A DNA stretch of 64,000 bases from Sphingobacterium cavernae (lineage in GTDB: Bacteria > Bacteroidota > Bacteroidia > Sphingobacteriales > Sphingobacteriaceae). Shown here in pieces: positions 45,208 to 54,144 of the stretch. A model generated the notes under the pieces. It was not told the origin of the DNA and searched no databases. It saw only the letters and a list, made by a program, of their open reading frames with translations. Positions within the stretch are counted from its first letter, which is position 1, and every line of letters begins with the position of its first letter. A program made the position numbers and the translations under genes. The stretch lies in NCBI RefSeq assembly GCF_008520265.1, contig NZ_VIQM01000013.1:1-64000 (forward strand), in the 5' to 3' direction.

Positions 45208-46353
45208 ATGAAATCTACCGTACTTTTTGGCATAGATGTACTAATATTACAAGCTAAAAATTATCAACACGCACGAATTGGTCTAGTATGTAATGCTGCA
45301 TCATTGACCAGCAACGGTTTACATAGCAGAATAGCGTTAAAAGAAGCAGACTTGAGAATTGTAAAATTGTTTGCGCCCGAACATGGGTTTGATACAAAAG
45401 GAGAAGATGGTGCTTATATTAATCACCAAATTGACTCAAAAACTAATATTCCTATTGTAAGCCTCTACAGTGAAAAACTTGCGCCTACAGCAAATGATTT
45501 AGAAGAAATCGATATAATACTAATAGATTTACCGGACATTGGTGCGCGTTTCTACACTTACTTGTGGACGATGACTTATGTCTTAGAAAGCTGTGAAAAG
45601 TATAAAAAACCAGTAATACTTTTAGATCGTCCAAATCCAATGGCTCATGCTATTAAGTTTGCTGAAGGTCCATTTTTGAACGAATCGTGTAGCTCTTTCA
45701 TCGGAAGGTTCAACATGCCCATTACACATCACTGTACTTTTGGAGAATTAGCACAATATTTTAAGGCTATTTATTATCCTAATCTTGATTTGCAAATCTT
45801 ACAAATGCAAAATTGGAATAGATCTGAAAATACCGGATATACATTTTTTCCAACTTCACCTGCTATCCAAAAAAGAGAAACAATTTATACTTATGCAGGA
45901 GCATGTCTTTTCGAAGGCTTAAATATCAATGAAGGACGTGGTACTGAATTTCCATTTGCGCAATTTGGTGCGCCTTGGATTGATGCCGATTTACTTTACA
46001 ATTCAGCTAGTGCAGAATTAACTGAAGCTACTTTAGAAATTGTACATTACACACCCGAAATAAGTCCTTTTGCAGGAGAAGTGTGTCATGGACTAAGAGT
46101 TATTCCTAATAATCCACAGACATTTCATTCTGTACAGTATTTTATTGATTTAATCCAACTGATTTATCGATTATTCCCTGATAAACTCACCGAACGAAAC
46201 TATTGTACAAACGCAAATCCTACTGGAAGCCGGCATTTAGATAAGCTTTTAGGAATTCCAAATGCTTTTAATTATCTAAAACAACATAATATAAATACAA
46301 AGGAAGGAATTGAAGAGTGGCAAACCGAAATTTCTCCTTTCCTACTCTATTAA
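45208..46353 (+). CDS. DUF1343 protein, NamZ-type exo-beta-N-acetylmuramidase
   Basis: A 381-residue protein of the DUF1343 family, of which NamZ is the characterised member (releases MurNAc from non-reducing ends of peptidoglycan fragments). Signatures are RIGLVCNAASLTSNGLHS, KLFAPEHGFDTKGEDGAYI, PIVSLYSEKL, DLPDIGARFYTYLWTM, LDRPNP, NINEGRGTEFPFAQFGAPWID and TNANPTGSRHLDKLLG. I start it at the ATG 45208 (preceded by GGAG) rather than the TTG at 45193. No signal peptide is present, unlike exported NamZ proteins. It follows the AraC gene by 38 bp. A strong terminator follows. Confidence 0.88.
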   Translation: MKSTVLFGIDVLILQAKNYQHARIGLVCNAASLTSNGLHSRIALKEADLRIVKLFAPEHGFDTKGEDGAYINHQIDSKTNIPIVSLYSEKLAPTANDLEEIDIILIDLPDIGARFYTYLWTMTYVLESCEKYKKPVILLDRPNPMAHAIKFAEGPFLNESCSSFIGRFNMPITHHCTFGELAQYFKAIYYPNLDLQILQMQNWNRSENTGYTFFPTSPAIQKRETIYTYAGACLFEGLNINEGRGTEFPFAQFGAPWIDADLLYNSASAELTEATLEIVHYTPEISPFAGEVCHGLRVIPNNPQTFHSVQYFIDLIQLIYRLFPDKLTERNYCTNANPTGSRHLDKLLGIPNAFNYLKQHNINTKEGIEEWQTEISPFLLY

Positions 46354-46397
46354 ATCAGAAAGCTCAATGAAATTAATCATTGAGCTTTCTGATTTAA
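46350..46397. terminator. Bidirectional terminator between namZ-like and M16 genes
   Basis: A perfect 21-bp stem, starting TTAAATCAGAAAGCTC, with a 6-base loop. It overlaps the stop codon of the upstream gene and serves the converging protease gene as well. T-rich ends are present on both strands. Confidence 0.9.
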
Positions 46398-46408
46398 TAT
46401 TTTGTTTT

Positions 46409-47686
46409 CTAAATCTTCCCAACTACTACTTTAAATAATTTATCGTAATCGAAATAACGGATTGCAATATCTTGAACTTTGCTAGCATCCATATTTTTGA
46501 TTACATCAGAATAATAACTGTAATAATCATTATCTAAACCTGAAAAATAAACTGCTTTAAATTTATCTACATGTGAAAATATGCTTTCCAGACTGCCCAA
46601 CAACATCCCTTGCATGTAATTTCTCACCAATCCAATTTCGTCTTCCGAAGTTTTTTCTTGGCGCAATATTTCAAATTCTTTCTGAATTTCAGCGAGCGTC
46701 TGCTTCGTCACATCAACTCCCACTTCCGAAGCTATGGTAATAAAGCCTGTATGCCTCAGATTTCCGATATACGATCCAATGCTATACGTATATCCCTTTT
46801 CTTCACGAATATTACGCATTAGTCGTGAACCAAAAAAGCCTCCAAATAATGTATTTACAAATTGTAAAGCTGGAAAATCAGCATCTCTACGATTGATAGT
46901 TAAACCGCCTAAGCGTACAGCGGATTGCAAAGCATCAGGTTTCTCTTCGATGTACAATTCTGTAGTGTAAGAACCAAACTCTAGTCTAGCAGGCTTGTAG
47001 AGCTCTTCTTTATTCTCCCATTCTCTACCAAAAAACGTTGAAATCAAATTTTTGATTTTATCATCAACATTTCCCGCAACAAACAAGTTACAATTTGACG
47101 GTTGTATTTGTCGACGATATAATGCTAAAATAGCATCACGTGAAATTGAATCATAAATTTCTTCTGTAGGAAGAACACCATATCGCGTACCTTGAAAAAC
47201 CTCTTTATAAAAATTGCGTCTTGCAAGCACATCATTTTTTTGCAATGATATTTGCAACGATTGCTTATTGTTTCGAATATTTGTGTCCAACTCCGATTGA
47301 GGAATAATGGAATTTTGCAAAATATCAGCTAGAATCGGTAATACCTTATCTACGTATTTATGCATCGTGTACACCGTCAAGGAACTTTGGTCAAAACTGT
47401 ATTCTGGCATTAAATAAGCTCCATAAAAATCAACCGTGTCCGCGATTTCTTTCGATGTCAACGTTTTGGTTCCTTCTTTGAGCATCGAAGAAAGTACAGG
47501 ATTTAAAATCGCTAATTGCTCTTTCAATAAAATATTATCAAAAGTGAATTCCAATTTTATTAAATCCAAATCAGGAGCCTGGAAAATAAAAGTTTTCAAG
47601 CCATTCGGATAAACCAACTTTTCTGGCTCCACAAGGTTAATACCTTTTATCTCTTTGAAATCAGGTGCTATCGTTCTATTCTGCAT
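46409..47686 (-). CDS. M16 family peptidase, catalytically inactive-type subunit
   Basis: A 425-residue M16 protein without the HxxEH zinc motif, but with the conserved substrate-binding region FGGFFGSRLMRNIREEKGYTYS in its second half. In two-subunit M16 proteases the R/Y-containing subunit pairs with an HxxEH subunit, and the upstream gene supplies it here. The two genes overlap by 11 bases. There is no signal peptide, so a cytoplasmic heterodimer that degrades peptides is likely. Confidence 0.9.
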   Translation of the reverse strand: MQNRTIAPDFKEIKGINLVEPEKLVYPNGLKTFIFQAPDLDLIKLEFTFDNILLKEQLAILNPVLSSMLKEGTKTLTSKEIADTVDFYGAYLMPEYSFDQSSLTVYTMHKYVDKVLPILADILQNSIIPQSELDTNIRNNKQSLQISLQKNDVLARRNFYKEVFQGTRYGVLPTEEIYDSISRDAILALYRRQIQPSNCNLFVAGNVDDKIKNLISTFFGREWENKEELYKPARLEFGSYTTELYIEEKPDALQSAVRLGGLTINRRDADFPALQFVNTLFGGFFGSRLMRNIREEKGYTYSIGSYIGNLRHTGFITIASEVGVDVTKQTLAEIQKEFEILRQEKTSEDEIGLVRNYMQGMLLGSLESIFSHVDKFKAVYFSGLDNDYYSYYSDVIKNMDASKVQDIAIRYFDYDKLFKVVVGKI

Positions 47687-48929
47687 TTTCCTTCTCTTTT
47701 GATTTGTAAAAAAGTGTGGAAGAATTTTCTTTCGAAAACAGCTCCTTAGCTACACGTTGGACATCTTCAGCTGTCACTGCTGCGTATTTTGCGACTTCTT
47801 GATTATAATCTTCCGCCTGACTTAGCATTTCAAAAAATGCTAAATTCATCGCTTTATCCAAAATAGATAATTCCGCAAAAAGCATCGTCGATTCTACTTT
47901 ATTCTTAACCTTTTGAAGTTCTGATTCTTCTACTTTTTCGGATTTAATTTTCTCTAGCTCCTTCCAAATATGTTGCTCAGCTTCCTCTAATGGAACACCA
48001 GCTAAAGGTTTGCCTTCAACCACAAACATATTGGTATCTATGCTGCCCATCATATATGCATTAATCTCACTAAAGTGTTGATTTTCTTTTACCAAAGAAC
48101 GATACAAGCGCGAAGATGAACCCCGAGATAGCAAATCAGAAATCAAATCAGTGGTATAGTAATCTGGAGACAAACGCTCAACTCCATGAAATGCAATATA
48201 AATAGCATCTACAGGTACATCGGCCTCTACGATTTCTTGACGCGCCTCCTCTTGTTTTGGTTCTTGCGGCAGATTTCTTTCGTACGCATTTCCTGCCGGA
48301 ATATCTGCAAACCATTTTTCAGATAGTGCTTTCACTTCTTCCAAAGTTACATCACCAGCTACGACCATAATAGCATTTTGAGGGGTATAGAATTTATGGA
48401 AAAATGCTTTAACATCTTCCATTTTTGCATCCTCAATATGTTTCAATTCCTTACCAATCGTTGCCCATCGATAAGGATGAACCTTATAAGCTAGTGGTCG
48501 TAATTTTAAATATACATCTCCGTAAGGCTGATTCAGATAACGTTGCTTAAACTCCTCACAAACTACTTGACGCTGAACTTCTAAACTCTGATCACTGAAA
48601 GCTAAACTTAACATTCTATCACTTTCCAACCAAAATGCTGTTTCAAGATTATCCGAAGGAAGAGTGATGTAGTAATTGGTAATATCGTTACTTGTAAATG
48701 CATTATTTTCACCGCCGACAGATTGCAACGGCGCATCGTAATTCGGAATATTAACCGAACCTCCAAACATCAAATGCTCAAACAAATGGGCAAATCCTGT
48801 TTGATCAGGCGATTCATCGCGAGCCCCTACTTTATATAGAATATTCACCACCGCCATAGCCGTAGTATGGTCTTCATGAACCAAAACTGTCAAACCATTA
48901 TCTAGTTTGAAACGATTAAAATTTATCAT
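47676..48929 (-). CDS. M16 family zinc metallopeptidase, catalytic subunit
   Basis: A 417-residue insulinase-type protease with the inverted zinc motif HLFEHLMFGG (H48, E51, H52) and a downstream conserved acidic region (EVQRQVVCEEFKQR) that supplies the last zinc ligand. No signal peptide is present. It overlaps its non-catalytic partner by 11 bases and follows hemF by 13 bases on the same strand. Two-subunit M16 pairs of this size are common in bacteria and clear short peptides. Confidence 0.92.
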   Translation of the reverse strand: MINFNRFKLDNGLTVLVHEDHTTAMAVVNILYKVGARDESPDQTGFAHLFEHLMFGGSVNIPNYDAPLQSVGGENNAFTSNDITNYYITLPSDNLETAFWLESDRMLSLAFSDQSLEVQRQVVCEEFKQRYLNQPYGDVYLKLRPLAYKVHPYRWATIGKELKHIEDAKMEDVKAFFHKFYTPQNAIMVVAGDVTLEEVKALSEKWFADIPAGNAYERNLPQEPKQEEARQEIVEADVPVDAIYIAFHGVERLSPDYYTTDLISDLLSRGSSSRLYRSLVKENQHFSEINAYMMGSIDTNMFVVEGKPLAGVPLEEAEQHIWKELEKIKSEKVEESELQKVKNKVESTMLFAELSILDKAMNLAFFEMLSQAEDYNQEVAKYAAVTAEDVQRVAKELFSKENSSTLFYKSKEKENAE

Positions 48930-48942
48930 TAATAATTGATAA

Positions 48943-49836
48943 TTATACCCACTGAATACCTTTCTTCAGCAAATCTAAAGTTTTTTGCTCTTCTGATCCT
49001 GGTTCTGCTTTGAAGTCATAAAACCAATTCGCTTGCGCTGGTAAGCTCATCAAAATCGATTCAATACGTCCATTGGTTTCCAATCCAAATTTAGTCCCTG
49101 AATCGTAAACTAAGTTAAATTCTACATAACGTCCGCGACGCAACAATTGCCAATCTTTTTCACGCTGTGTGAAAGATTGATGACGATGTTTATTAACTAA
49201 CTCAATATATGTTGGTGCAAAAGCTCTTCCCAAATCACATGAGAAATTAAAAATTTCTTCATAGCTCAAGCCTGTTTTTTCGGGAGTTAATTTATCATAA
49301 AATACACCACCAATACCACGTGTTTCGTTTCTGTGTTTAATAAAGAAGTAATTATCAGCCCATGTCTTAAACTCAGCGTAGAATGTTTCTTTGTGCTTAT
49401 CACACACATTTTTAAGTTGTTGATGGAAAAATGCTGCGTCATCTTCCACGACATAATGCGGTGTCAAATCAATACCACCTCCGAACCAACGAATCTGCTC
49501 ATTCAACTCAAAATAACGAATATTCATGTGAATAATAGGCACATGCGGATTATTCGGGTGTATAACGATAGAAACTCCAGTCGCGAAAAAATCATCCTCA
49601 TCTACACCAAAGGCCTTTTTTATCGGTTCTGGCAACTTTCCGTGAACAGCAGAAAAATTTACGCCCCCTTTTTCTAAAATGTTACCATTTTGAATAATTC
49701 GAGTTCTTCCGCCACCTCCGCCTTGGCGTTCCCAAATCTCTTCTTGGAATTTCGCTCCTCCATCTAATTCTTCAAGCGCTTTTGTTATTTCGTCTTGTAT
49801 TGTCTGATAAGATGCTGCTATATGTTCTTTTGTCAT
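48943..49836 (-). CDS. hemF: Oxygen-dependent coproporphyrinogen III oxidase
   Basis: A 297-residue enzyme of haem synthesis that decarboxylates two propionates of coproporphyrinogen III with O2. Family motifs are ERQGGGGGRTRIIQNGNILEKGG-type sequence at residues about 31-53, FFATGVSIVIHPNNPHVPIIHMN, WFGGGIDLTPHYV, FFIKHRNETRGIGGVFYD, LLRRGRYVEFNLVYDSGTKFGL and SLPAQANWFYDF. Its presence shows an organism that makes haem with oxygen available. It follows gpsA by five bases and is probably co-transcribed with gpsA and the M16 genes. Confidence 0.96.
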   Translation of the reverse strand: MTKEHIAASYQTIQDEITKALEELDGGAKFQEEIWERQGGGGGRTRIIQNGNILEKGGVNFSAVHGKLPEPIKKAFGVDEDDFFATGVSIVIHPNNPHVPIIHMNIRYFELNEQIRWFGGGIDLTPHYVVEDDAAFFHQQLKNVCDKHKETFYAEFKTWADNYFFIKHRNETRGIGGVFYDKLTPEKTGLSYEEIFNFSCDLGRAFAPTYIELVNKHRHQSFTQREKDWQLLRRGRYVEFNLVYDSGTKFGLETNGRIESILMSLPAQANWFYDFKAEPGSEEQKTLDLLKKGIQWV

Positions 49837-49841
49837 GATTT

Positions 49842-50852
49842 TTACGACAATTTCTGTGCTAATATGTTAACTTCTTTTATTGCTGGACTATTATTATACA
49901 GGATTTGGTACACCATATGGCAAATCGGCATATCCAATTGATATCGCGCGATAATACCCTGTATACAATTAGATGCATAATAACCTTCTGCTACCATATT
50001 CATTTCTAATTGTGCTGATTTCACGCTGTAACCTTTACCAATCATATTACCAAAAGTTCGATTACGGCTGAATTGTGAATAAGCAGTCACCAACAAGTCG
50101 CCTAAATACGCGGATGCATTAATGTCTCTTGAAGCGGGATTTATAGCCTCTACAAAATACTCCATCTCGCGGATCGCATTCGACACCAATACCGCTTGGA
50201 AATTATCTCCAAAACCTAAGCCATGACAAATTCCACCTGCCAAAGCATAAATATTTTTTAAAACAGCGCCATACTCAATGCCCAAAATATCATCCGAAAT
50301 AATGGTATTGATGTATCTGCTTTTGTAGAATGAAGCAACTGCTTCGGCATTTTCAATAGTATTACATCCAAAAGTCAAATACGACAACTTCTCTTGCGAA
50401 ACTTCTTCTGCATGGCAAGGACCACCAATTACAACTATATTTTCTAAGGGAACATTGTACGTGCTTGTCAAGTATTCACCTATTATTTGATTTTCATCTG
50501 GAATAATGCCTTTTATGGCTGAAACAATGATTTTGTCTTTAAAATCATCTGCCGTAAGACCTTGCAAAGCATCTTTAAGATAAGCTGCAGGTGTATTTAA
50601 CACGACAACATCACTCCTATCAAATACAAACTTCACTTCATAAGAAATGTTTTCAAAAGGTATTTTAATTTCGACAGCAGTCAAATAACTTGGATTATGA
50701 TTATACGATTGAATGTAATCGATATCCTCTTGCTTTCTAACCCACCAATATATATCTTTTTCTGATAGATTGTCTGTCAACATCTTAATCATAGCCGTCG
50801 CCCAACTACCACTCCCGATGACACCAATCCTATTTGAAATGTGTTTATCCAT
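49842..50852 (-). CDS. gpsA: Glycerol-3-phosphate dehydrogenase [NAD(P)+]
   Basis: A 336-residue enzyme reducing dihydroxyacetone phosphate to sn-glycerol-3-phosphate for phospholipid synthesis. It has the N-terminal Rossmann motif IGVIGSGSWATAMIKML, VSAIKGIIPDENQIIGEYL and VIGGPCHAEEV. The catalytic-lysine segment is LGIEYGAVLKNIYALAGGICHGLG-type sequence, followed by LGDLLVTAYSQFSRNRTFG and VAEGYYASNCIQ. It is the first gene of a minus-strand operon with hemF and is divergent from the acetyltransferase gene. Confidence 0.95.
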   Translation of the reverse strand: MDKHISNRIGVIGSGSWATAMIKMLTDNLSEKDIYWWVRKQEDIDYIQSYNHNPSYLTAVEIKIPFENISYEVKFVFDRSDVVVLNTPAAYLKDALQGLTADDFKDKIIVSAIKGIIPDENQIIGEYLTSTYNVPLENIVVIGGPCHAEEVSQEKLSYLTFGCNTIENAEAVASFYKSRYINTIISDDILGIEYGAVLKNIYALAGGICHGLGFGDNFQAVLVSNAIREMEYFVEAINPASRDINASAYLGDLLVTAYSQFSRNRTFGNMIGKGYSVKSAQLEMNMVAEGYYASNCIQGIIARYQLDMPICHMVYQILYNNSPAIKEVNILAQKLS

Positions 50853-50970
50853 ACTTTAATGATTTGACAAAGATACTTAATATAAATGTATAGCGGATTC
50901 TTAACTTAAATTAATGGAATAAAAATGACTTTAGCTATCTTAATGGAATATTCACGCACAGACAAAAAGC

Positions 50971-51564
50971 ATGACAGAAAAAGATAAGATGATAGCAGGA
51001 AAGCCTTACATGGCTTCAGATAGAGAATTACAAAAAGCGAGACTTGAAGCGCAACGCACTTGTTATAGATACAATCAAATTGATCCCAAAAATTATAAAG
51101 AACGAAAAGGGCTAATTAGAGGTTTATTTGCAAATACAGATGCATTATTCTGTATAGAACAACCTTTTTATTGTGACTATGGCTTCAATATTAGTATCGG
51201 AAATAATTTCTTTTCCAACTATCATTTGACAATTCTAGATTGCGCACCTGTAACTATTGGCGAGAATGTCATGTTTGGACCTAATGTTGCGATTTATACA
51301 GCAGGACACCCCATTCATCACGAAATAAGAAATACAGGATTGGAATACGCACTACCCGTAACTATTGGCGACAATGTATGGATCGGAGGAAATACCGTGA
51401 TAAATCCTAATGTAAATATTGGAAACAATACTGTAATAGGCTCGGGTTCTGTAGTTACCAAAGATATTCCATCAAATGTAATCGCTTTCGGAAACCCTTG
51501 TAAAGTGTTGCGTGAAATTACGGAAGAAGATAAAAAGTATTATTACCGCAAACAAGAATTATAA
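50971..51564 (+). CDS. Sugar O-acetyltransferase (maltose/galactoside acetyltransferase type)
   Basis: A 197-residue left-handed beta-helix acetyltransferase. The N-terminal helical Maa domain (MTEKDKMIAGKPYMASDREL) is followed by hexapeptide repeats, with the active-site His in IYTAGHPIHHE and the acetyl-CoA-binding end IGSGSVVTKDIPSNVIAFGNPCKVLREI. It transfers acetyl groups from acetyl-CoA to the 6-OH of sugars, perhaps as detoxification. It is monocistronic; a hairpin begins immediately after its stop codon. Confidence 0.92.
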   Translation: MTEKDKMIAGKPYMASDRELQKARLEAQRTCYRYNQIDPKNYKERKGLIRGLFANTDALFCIEQPFYCDYGFNISIGNNFFSNYHLTILDCAPVTIGENVMFGPNVAIYTAGHPIHHEIRNTGLEYALPVTIGDNVWIGGNTVINPNVNIGNNTVIGSGSVVTKDIPSNVIAFGNPCKVLREITEEDKKYYYRKQEL

Positions 51565-51630
51565 AAAAACCCTGTACGGAGAGTACAGGGTTTACCAAAC
51601 CAATTATTAACCTAAATATGAAATTATTGA
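51565..51630 (+). ncRNA. Hairpin-plus-conserved-tail unit, copy 1
   Basis: An A-run, then an 11-bp perfect stem (AAACCCTGTAC / GTACAGGGTTT) with loop GGAGA (51578-51582), then the tail ACCAAACCAATTATTAACCT continuing through AAATATGAAATTAT. A second unit 130 bp further has the same loop and tail but a different stem. The hairpin may also terminate the acetyltransferase mRNA, but it is not followed by a T-run. The tail ends in an ATGAAATTATTG sequence that opens an 11-codon frame. Confidence 0.55.
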
Positions 51631-51691
51631 AAATTTTATATTCAAATATTTAATATCAAATAATATGCCAAGATTAAGAATAATTGGAAAT

Positions 51692-51765
51692 AAAAAAGAA
51701 ACCCCTGAAGCGGAGAGCTTCAGGGGTTACCAAACCAATTATTAACCTAAATATGAAATTATGAA
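51692..51765 (+). ncRNA. Hairpin-plus-conserved-tail unit, copy 2
   Basis: An A-run, then a 12-bp perfect stem (AACCCCTGAAGC / GCTTCAGGGGTT) with the same loop GGAGA (51712-51716), then the same 34-base tail starting ACCAAACCAATTATTAACCT. Stem bases differ from copy 1 while pairing is kept, and loop and tail are identical, which is the pattern of a structured RNA or a maintained repeat. The ATG in the tail is followed by a stop after three codons. I do not know a named family for it. Confidence 0.55.
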
Positions 51766-51848
51766 TATTAATTTCTACTTATAAAACGCGTATAGCATTC
51801 ACTTTATTATTTAGATATTTTATTTTAACATTTTTTAACAAATGACTT

Positions 51849-52508
51849 TTAGTTTGAAGACGGTGTAATAATTTCGACGACCTTGTCGCTGAGTCTAGTT
51901 ATATCCGATTTTAAGCCGAACAATACAGTTAAAGCATGAAATGGGCGATCTTGTATTCTTGTGAAATGCCCCATATAGCCCACTTCTCCACCAAGAAAGA
52001 AACTTTTGAATTTATAATCAGCACCTATCCCCAATTTACCTCCAATAGCAAAAGAACGTTTGTAATCTATTTTGACTGTAGTACCAATTTGCTGTGCACG
52101 TGGTTCATTCACCAATCCAAAACTAGGACCAGCATATACATAGGTATTCAAACGTTTCATTTGTTTACGAGTGCCTCCTGCCAAACTTAACATATAGATA
52201 CTTGAATTACCATTTTCAATTGTATGATTATATTTACTATCGGCAATCTTCTGATCGTAAGCAAAATTAAATGTGTACAACGCTGGATAGAGATAATACT
52301 TGGGATTTTTCAAGGAAATATCCAAACCCATACTTCCCGAGAATAATTTTGGAGAAAGTACTTCTTTAGTTTTACCTATTGGTAAAGCAAGTCCAGTTCC
52401 TGCAAAATAATAAACCTTACGGTAGTGAATAGTATCAGCTTCCTTTTGCGCATGAGAAATTTGCACAGCGCAAATCAGGCAAATAACAAGTGTTAAATAT
52501 TTAGACAT
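51849..52508 (-). CDS. Predicted outer-membrane beta-barrel protein
   Basis: A 219-residue protein with a signal peptide (MSKYLTLVICLICAVQISHAQ, cleavage after SHA) and alternating hydrophobic/polar strands rich in glycine, tyrosine and phenylalanine (FAGTGLALPIGK, SMGLDISLKNPKYYLYPALYTF, IGGKLGIGADYKFKSFFLGGEVGYMGHF). This is typical of small outer-membrane barrels of Bacteroidota. The last strand is followed by a short polar tail, unusual for barrels. No specific family or substrate is recognised. Confidence 0.75.
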   Translation of the reverse strand: MSKYLTLVICLICAVQISHAQKEADTIHYRKVYYFAGTGLALPIGKTKEVLSPKLFSGSMGLDISLKNPKYYLYPALYTFNFAYDQKIADSKYNHTIENGNSSIYMLSLAGGTRKQMKRLNTYVYAGPSFGLVNEPRAQQIGTTVKIDYKRSFAIGGKLGIGADYKFKSFFLGGEVGYMGHFTRIQDRPFHALTVLFGLKSDITRLSDKVVEIITPSSN

Positions 52509-52581
52509 AAAATACTTTTAGGCTTTATATTCTCATAACAACAACAGGCTCTAAAAGTTTTAGAATGTGATAGCAGATATA

Positions 52582-53190
52582 CTACAAATAATTTTTACTT
52601 TGCGGACCTTGATTGAAAATTAAATCAATGATACTTACGTTGGGAATAAATCCAGTTCTTTCCTCAAAAACTTGATAATAAGGTTTAGGATTTACGTAAA
52701 CTGATTCTTTTTTGGGATGAATTAGATTACGAAAATCTAGCTGATTATAAGTCTTAGAAAATTTTTCTGTAAACTCTATTGTACGTTTTAACTTAAGACA
52801 TTTTAGTACTAATTCTAACTGCGCAACATTATAGTCGAACAAATATTCGTAGTTCGTATCATAAAGCGCTTTAAAATCATCTTCATAATATTCAAAATAA
52901 GCCGAACTGCGGTAAGCTGTCTGAATACTCAACCAATGTAAACGCTGCCAATCGTGATCGTAATTAATCTTGACATCCTTCATAGGCATATGCATTTTGC
53001 GCCCATGATCAATAGGCACAACTAAATTCAAAATGCCATTTGCTGTCGCTATTCCAGTTCTATTACGAAAAGTTTGCTTTGGAAAATGCTCATGTTTATC
53101 AAGTATGATATTTCCTTCATTTCGTGCAATTGCATGAAAATAAGGCACTGGAGGAAGATAACACGCAGGTAAAATGATTGAATTAGACAT
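52582..53190 (-). CDS. WbqC family protein
   Basis: A 202-residue protein of the WbqC-like family: ILPACYLPPVPYFHAIARNEG at the start, the segment HEHFPKQTFRNRTGIATANGILNLVVPI with the conserved RN, then HDWQRLHWLSIQTAYRSSAYFEYYEDDFKALY. WbqC genes occur in O-antigen and other glycan clusters, but their enzyme activity is not established. Here it is divergent from a lipid A acyltransferase-like gene, which fits an envelope role. There is no signal peptide. Confidence 0.88.
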   Translation of the reverse strand: MSNSIILPACYLPPVPYFHAIARNEGNIILDKHEHFPKQTFRNRTGIATANGILNLVVPIDHGRKMHMPMKDVKINYDHDWQRLHWLSIQTAYRSSAYFEYYEDDFKALYDTNYEYLFDYNVAQLELVLKCLKLKRTIEFTEKFSKTYNQLDFRNLIHPKKESVYVNPKPYYQVFEERTGFIPNVSIIDLIFNQGPQSKNYL

Positions 53191-53271
53191 ATTTGTACTT
53201 ACTTCTTAAAATTTACCGCAAAAATAAGTTAATTTGAGGATATTTGTAGCATAGAAAAGCAAGATACGTTA

Positions 53272-54144
53272 ATGAGCAAAAGCATCCTTCGATATACATT
53301 TTGGAGTTTATCCAAATTACCTTTTGGGTTACTCTACCTCCTATCGGATGTGCTTTACGTACTTATTTACCACGTCTTCGGGTACCGAAAGAAGGTTGTT
53401 TTTAAAAATTTAAGAAATTCTTTTCCCGAAAAAAAAGAAGAAGAAATTCAACTCATTGCAAAGAAATTTTACAAAAAATTCCCTGATCTTATCGTTGAGG
53501 CAATTAAAATGGCGAGCATCACGGAGCAAGAAGTGATTGATAGAGTTGAATTAATTAATACCGAAGAAGTTTACAGACATTTTGATAGCGGCAAAGGCAT
53601 CATATGTGTCACCTCTCATTATAGCAATTGGGAATGGGGAATTCATCGCTTGTCATTTATGACTGATTTTCCTCGCTTGGTTATATACAAACCACTCAAT
53701 AATAAAGATTTTGACGATGTGTACAACGGCATACGTACCCGTTTTGGTGCCACCATGGTGCCTATGAAGCAAATATTACGACACATTGTACGATTAAGAA
53801 ACTCTCCATATTTCAGTGTCTTCGTAGCGGATCAGACACCAGTATATCAAGATTCAGATTATTACTTGACATTTTTGAATCAAGATTCATTAGTATACAC
53901 TGGTCCAGAGCGAATTTCAAAAATGACAAATAACCCAATAGTTTTTTGTGAAATCATACCCAAAGAAAAAAGGGGCTATTATTACTCAAAATTCACTACA
54001 TTGGTAGAAGATCCTTCTGCATATGAACCGTTTGAAATAACGCATATTCACAACAAATACACAGAAGAATTAATTCGAAGAAAGCCCGAATATTGGCTTT
54101 GGACGCATAATAGATGGAAAAGACAGCGAAGAGAAAAGGCATGA
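53272..54144 (+). CDS. LpxL/HtrB-like lysophospholipid acyltransferase
   Basis: A 290-residue inner-membrane acyltransferase of the lipid A late-acyltransferase family. An N-terminal hydrophobic segment (LPFGLLYLLSDVLYVLIYHVFGY) and KVVFKNLRNSFPEKKEEEI are followed by the active-site motif TSHYSNWEWG (HX4E), VIYKPLNNKDFDDVYNGIR, FVADQTP and PEYWLWTHNRWKR at the end. It probably adds a secondary acyl chain to lipid A. Its last codons overlap the start of a glycosyltransferase gene (ATGA). Confidence 0.9.
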   Translation: MSKSILRYTFWSLSKLPFGLLYLLSDVLYVLIYHVFGYRKKVVFKNLRNSFPEKKEEEIQLIAKKFYKKFPDLIVEAIKMASITEQEVIDRVELINTEEVYRHFDSGKGIICVTSHYSNWEWGIHRLSFMTDFPRLVIYKPLNNKDFDDVYNGIRTRFGATMVPMKQILRHIVRLRNSPYFSVFVADQTPVYQDSDYYLTFLNQDSLVYTGPERISKMTNNPIVFCEIIPKEKRGYYYSKFTTLVEDPSAYEPFEITHIHNKYTEELIRRKPEYWLWTHNRWKRQRREKA

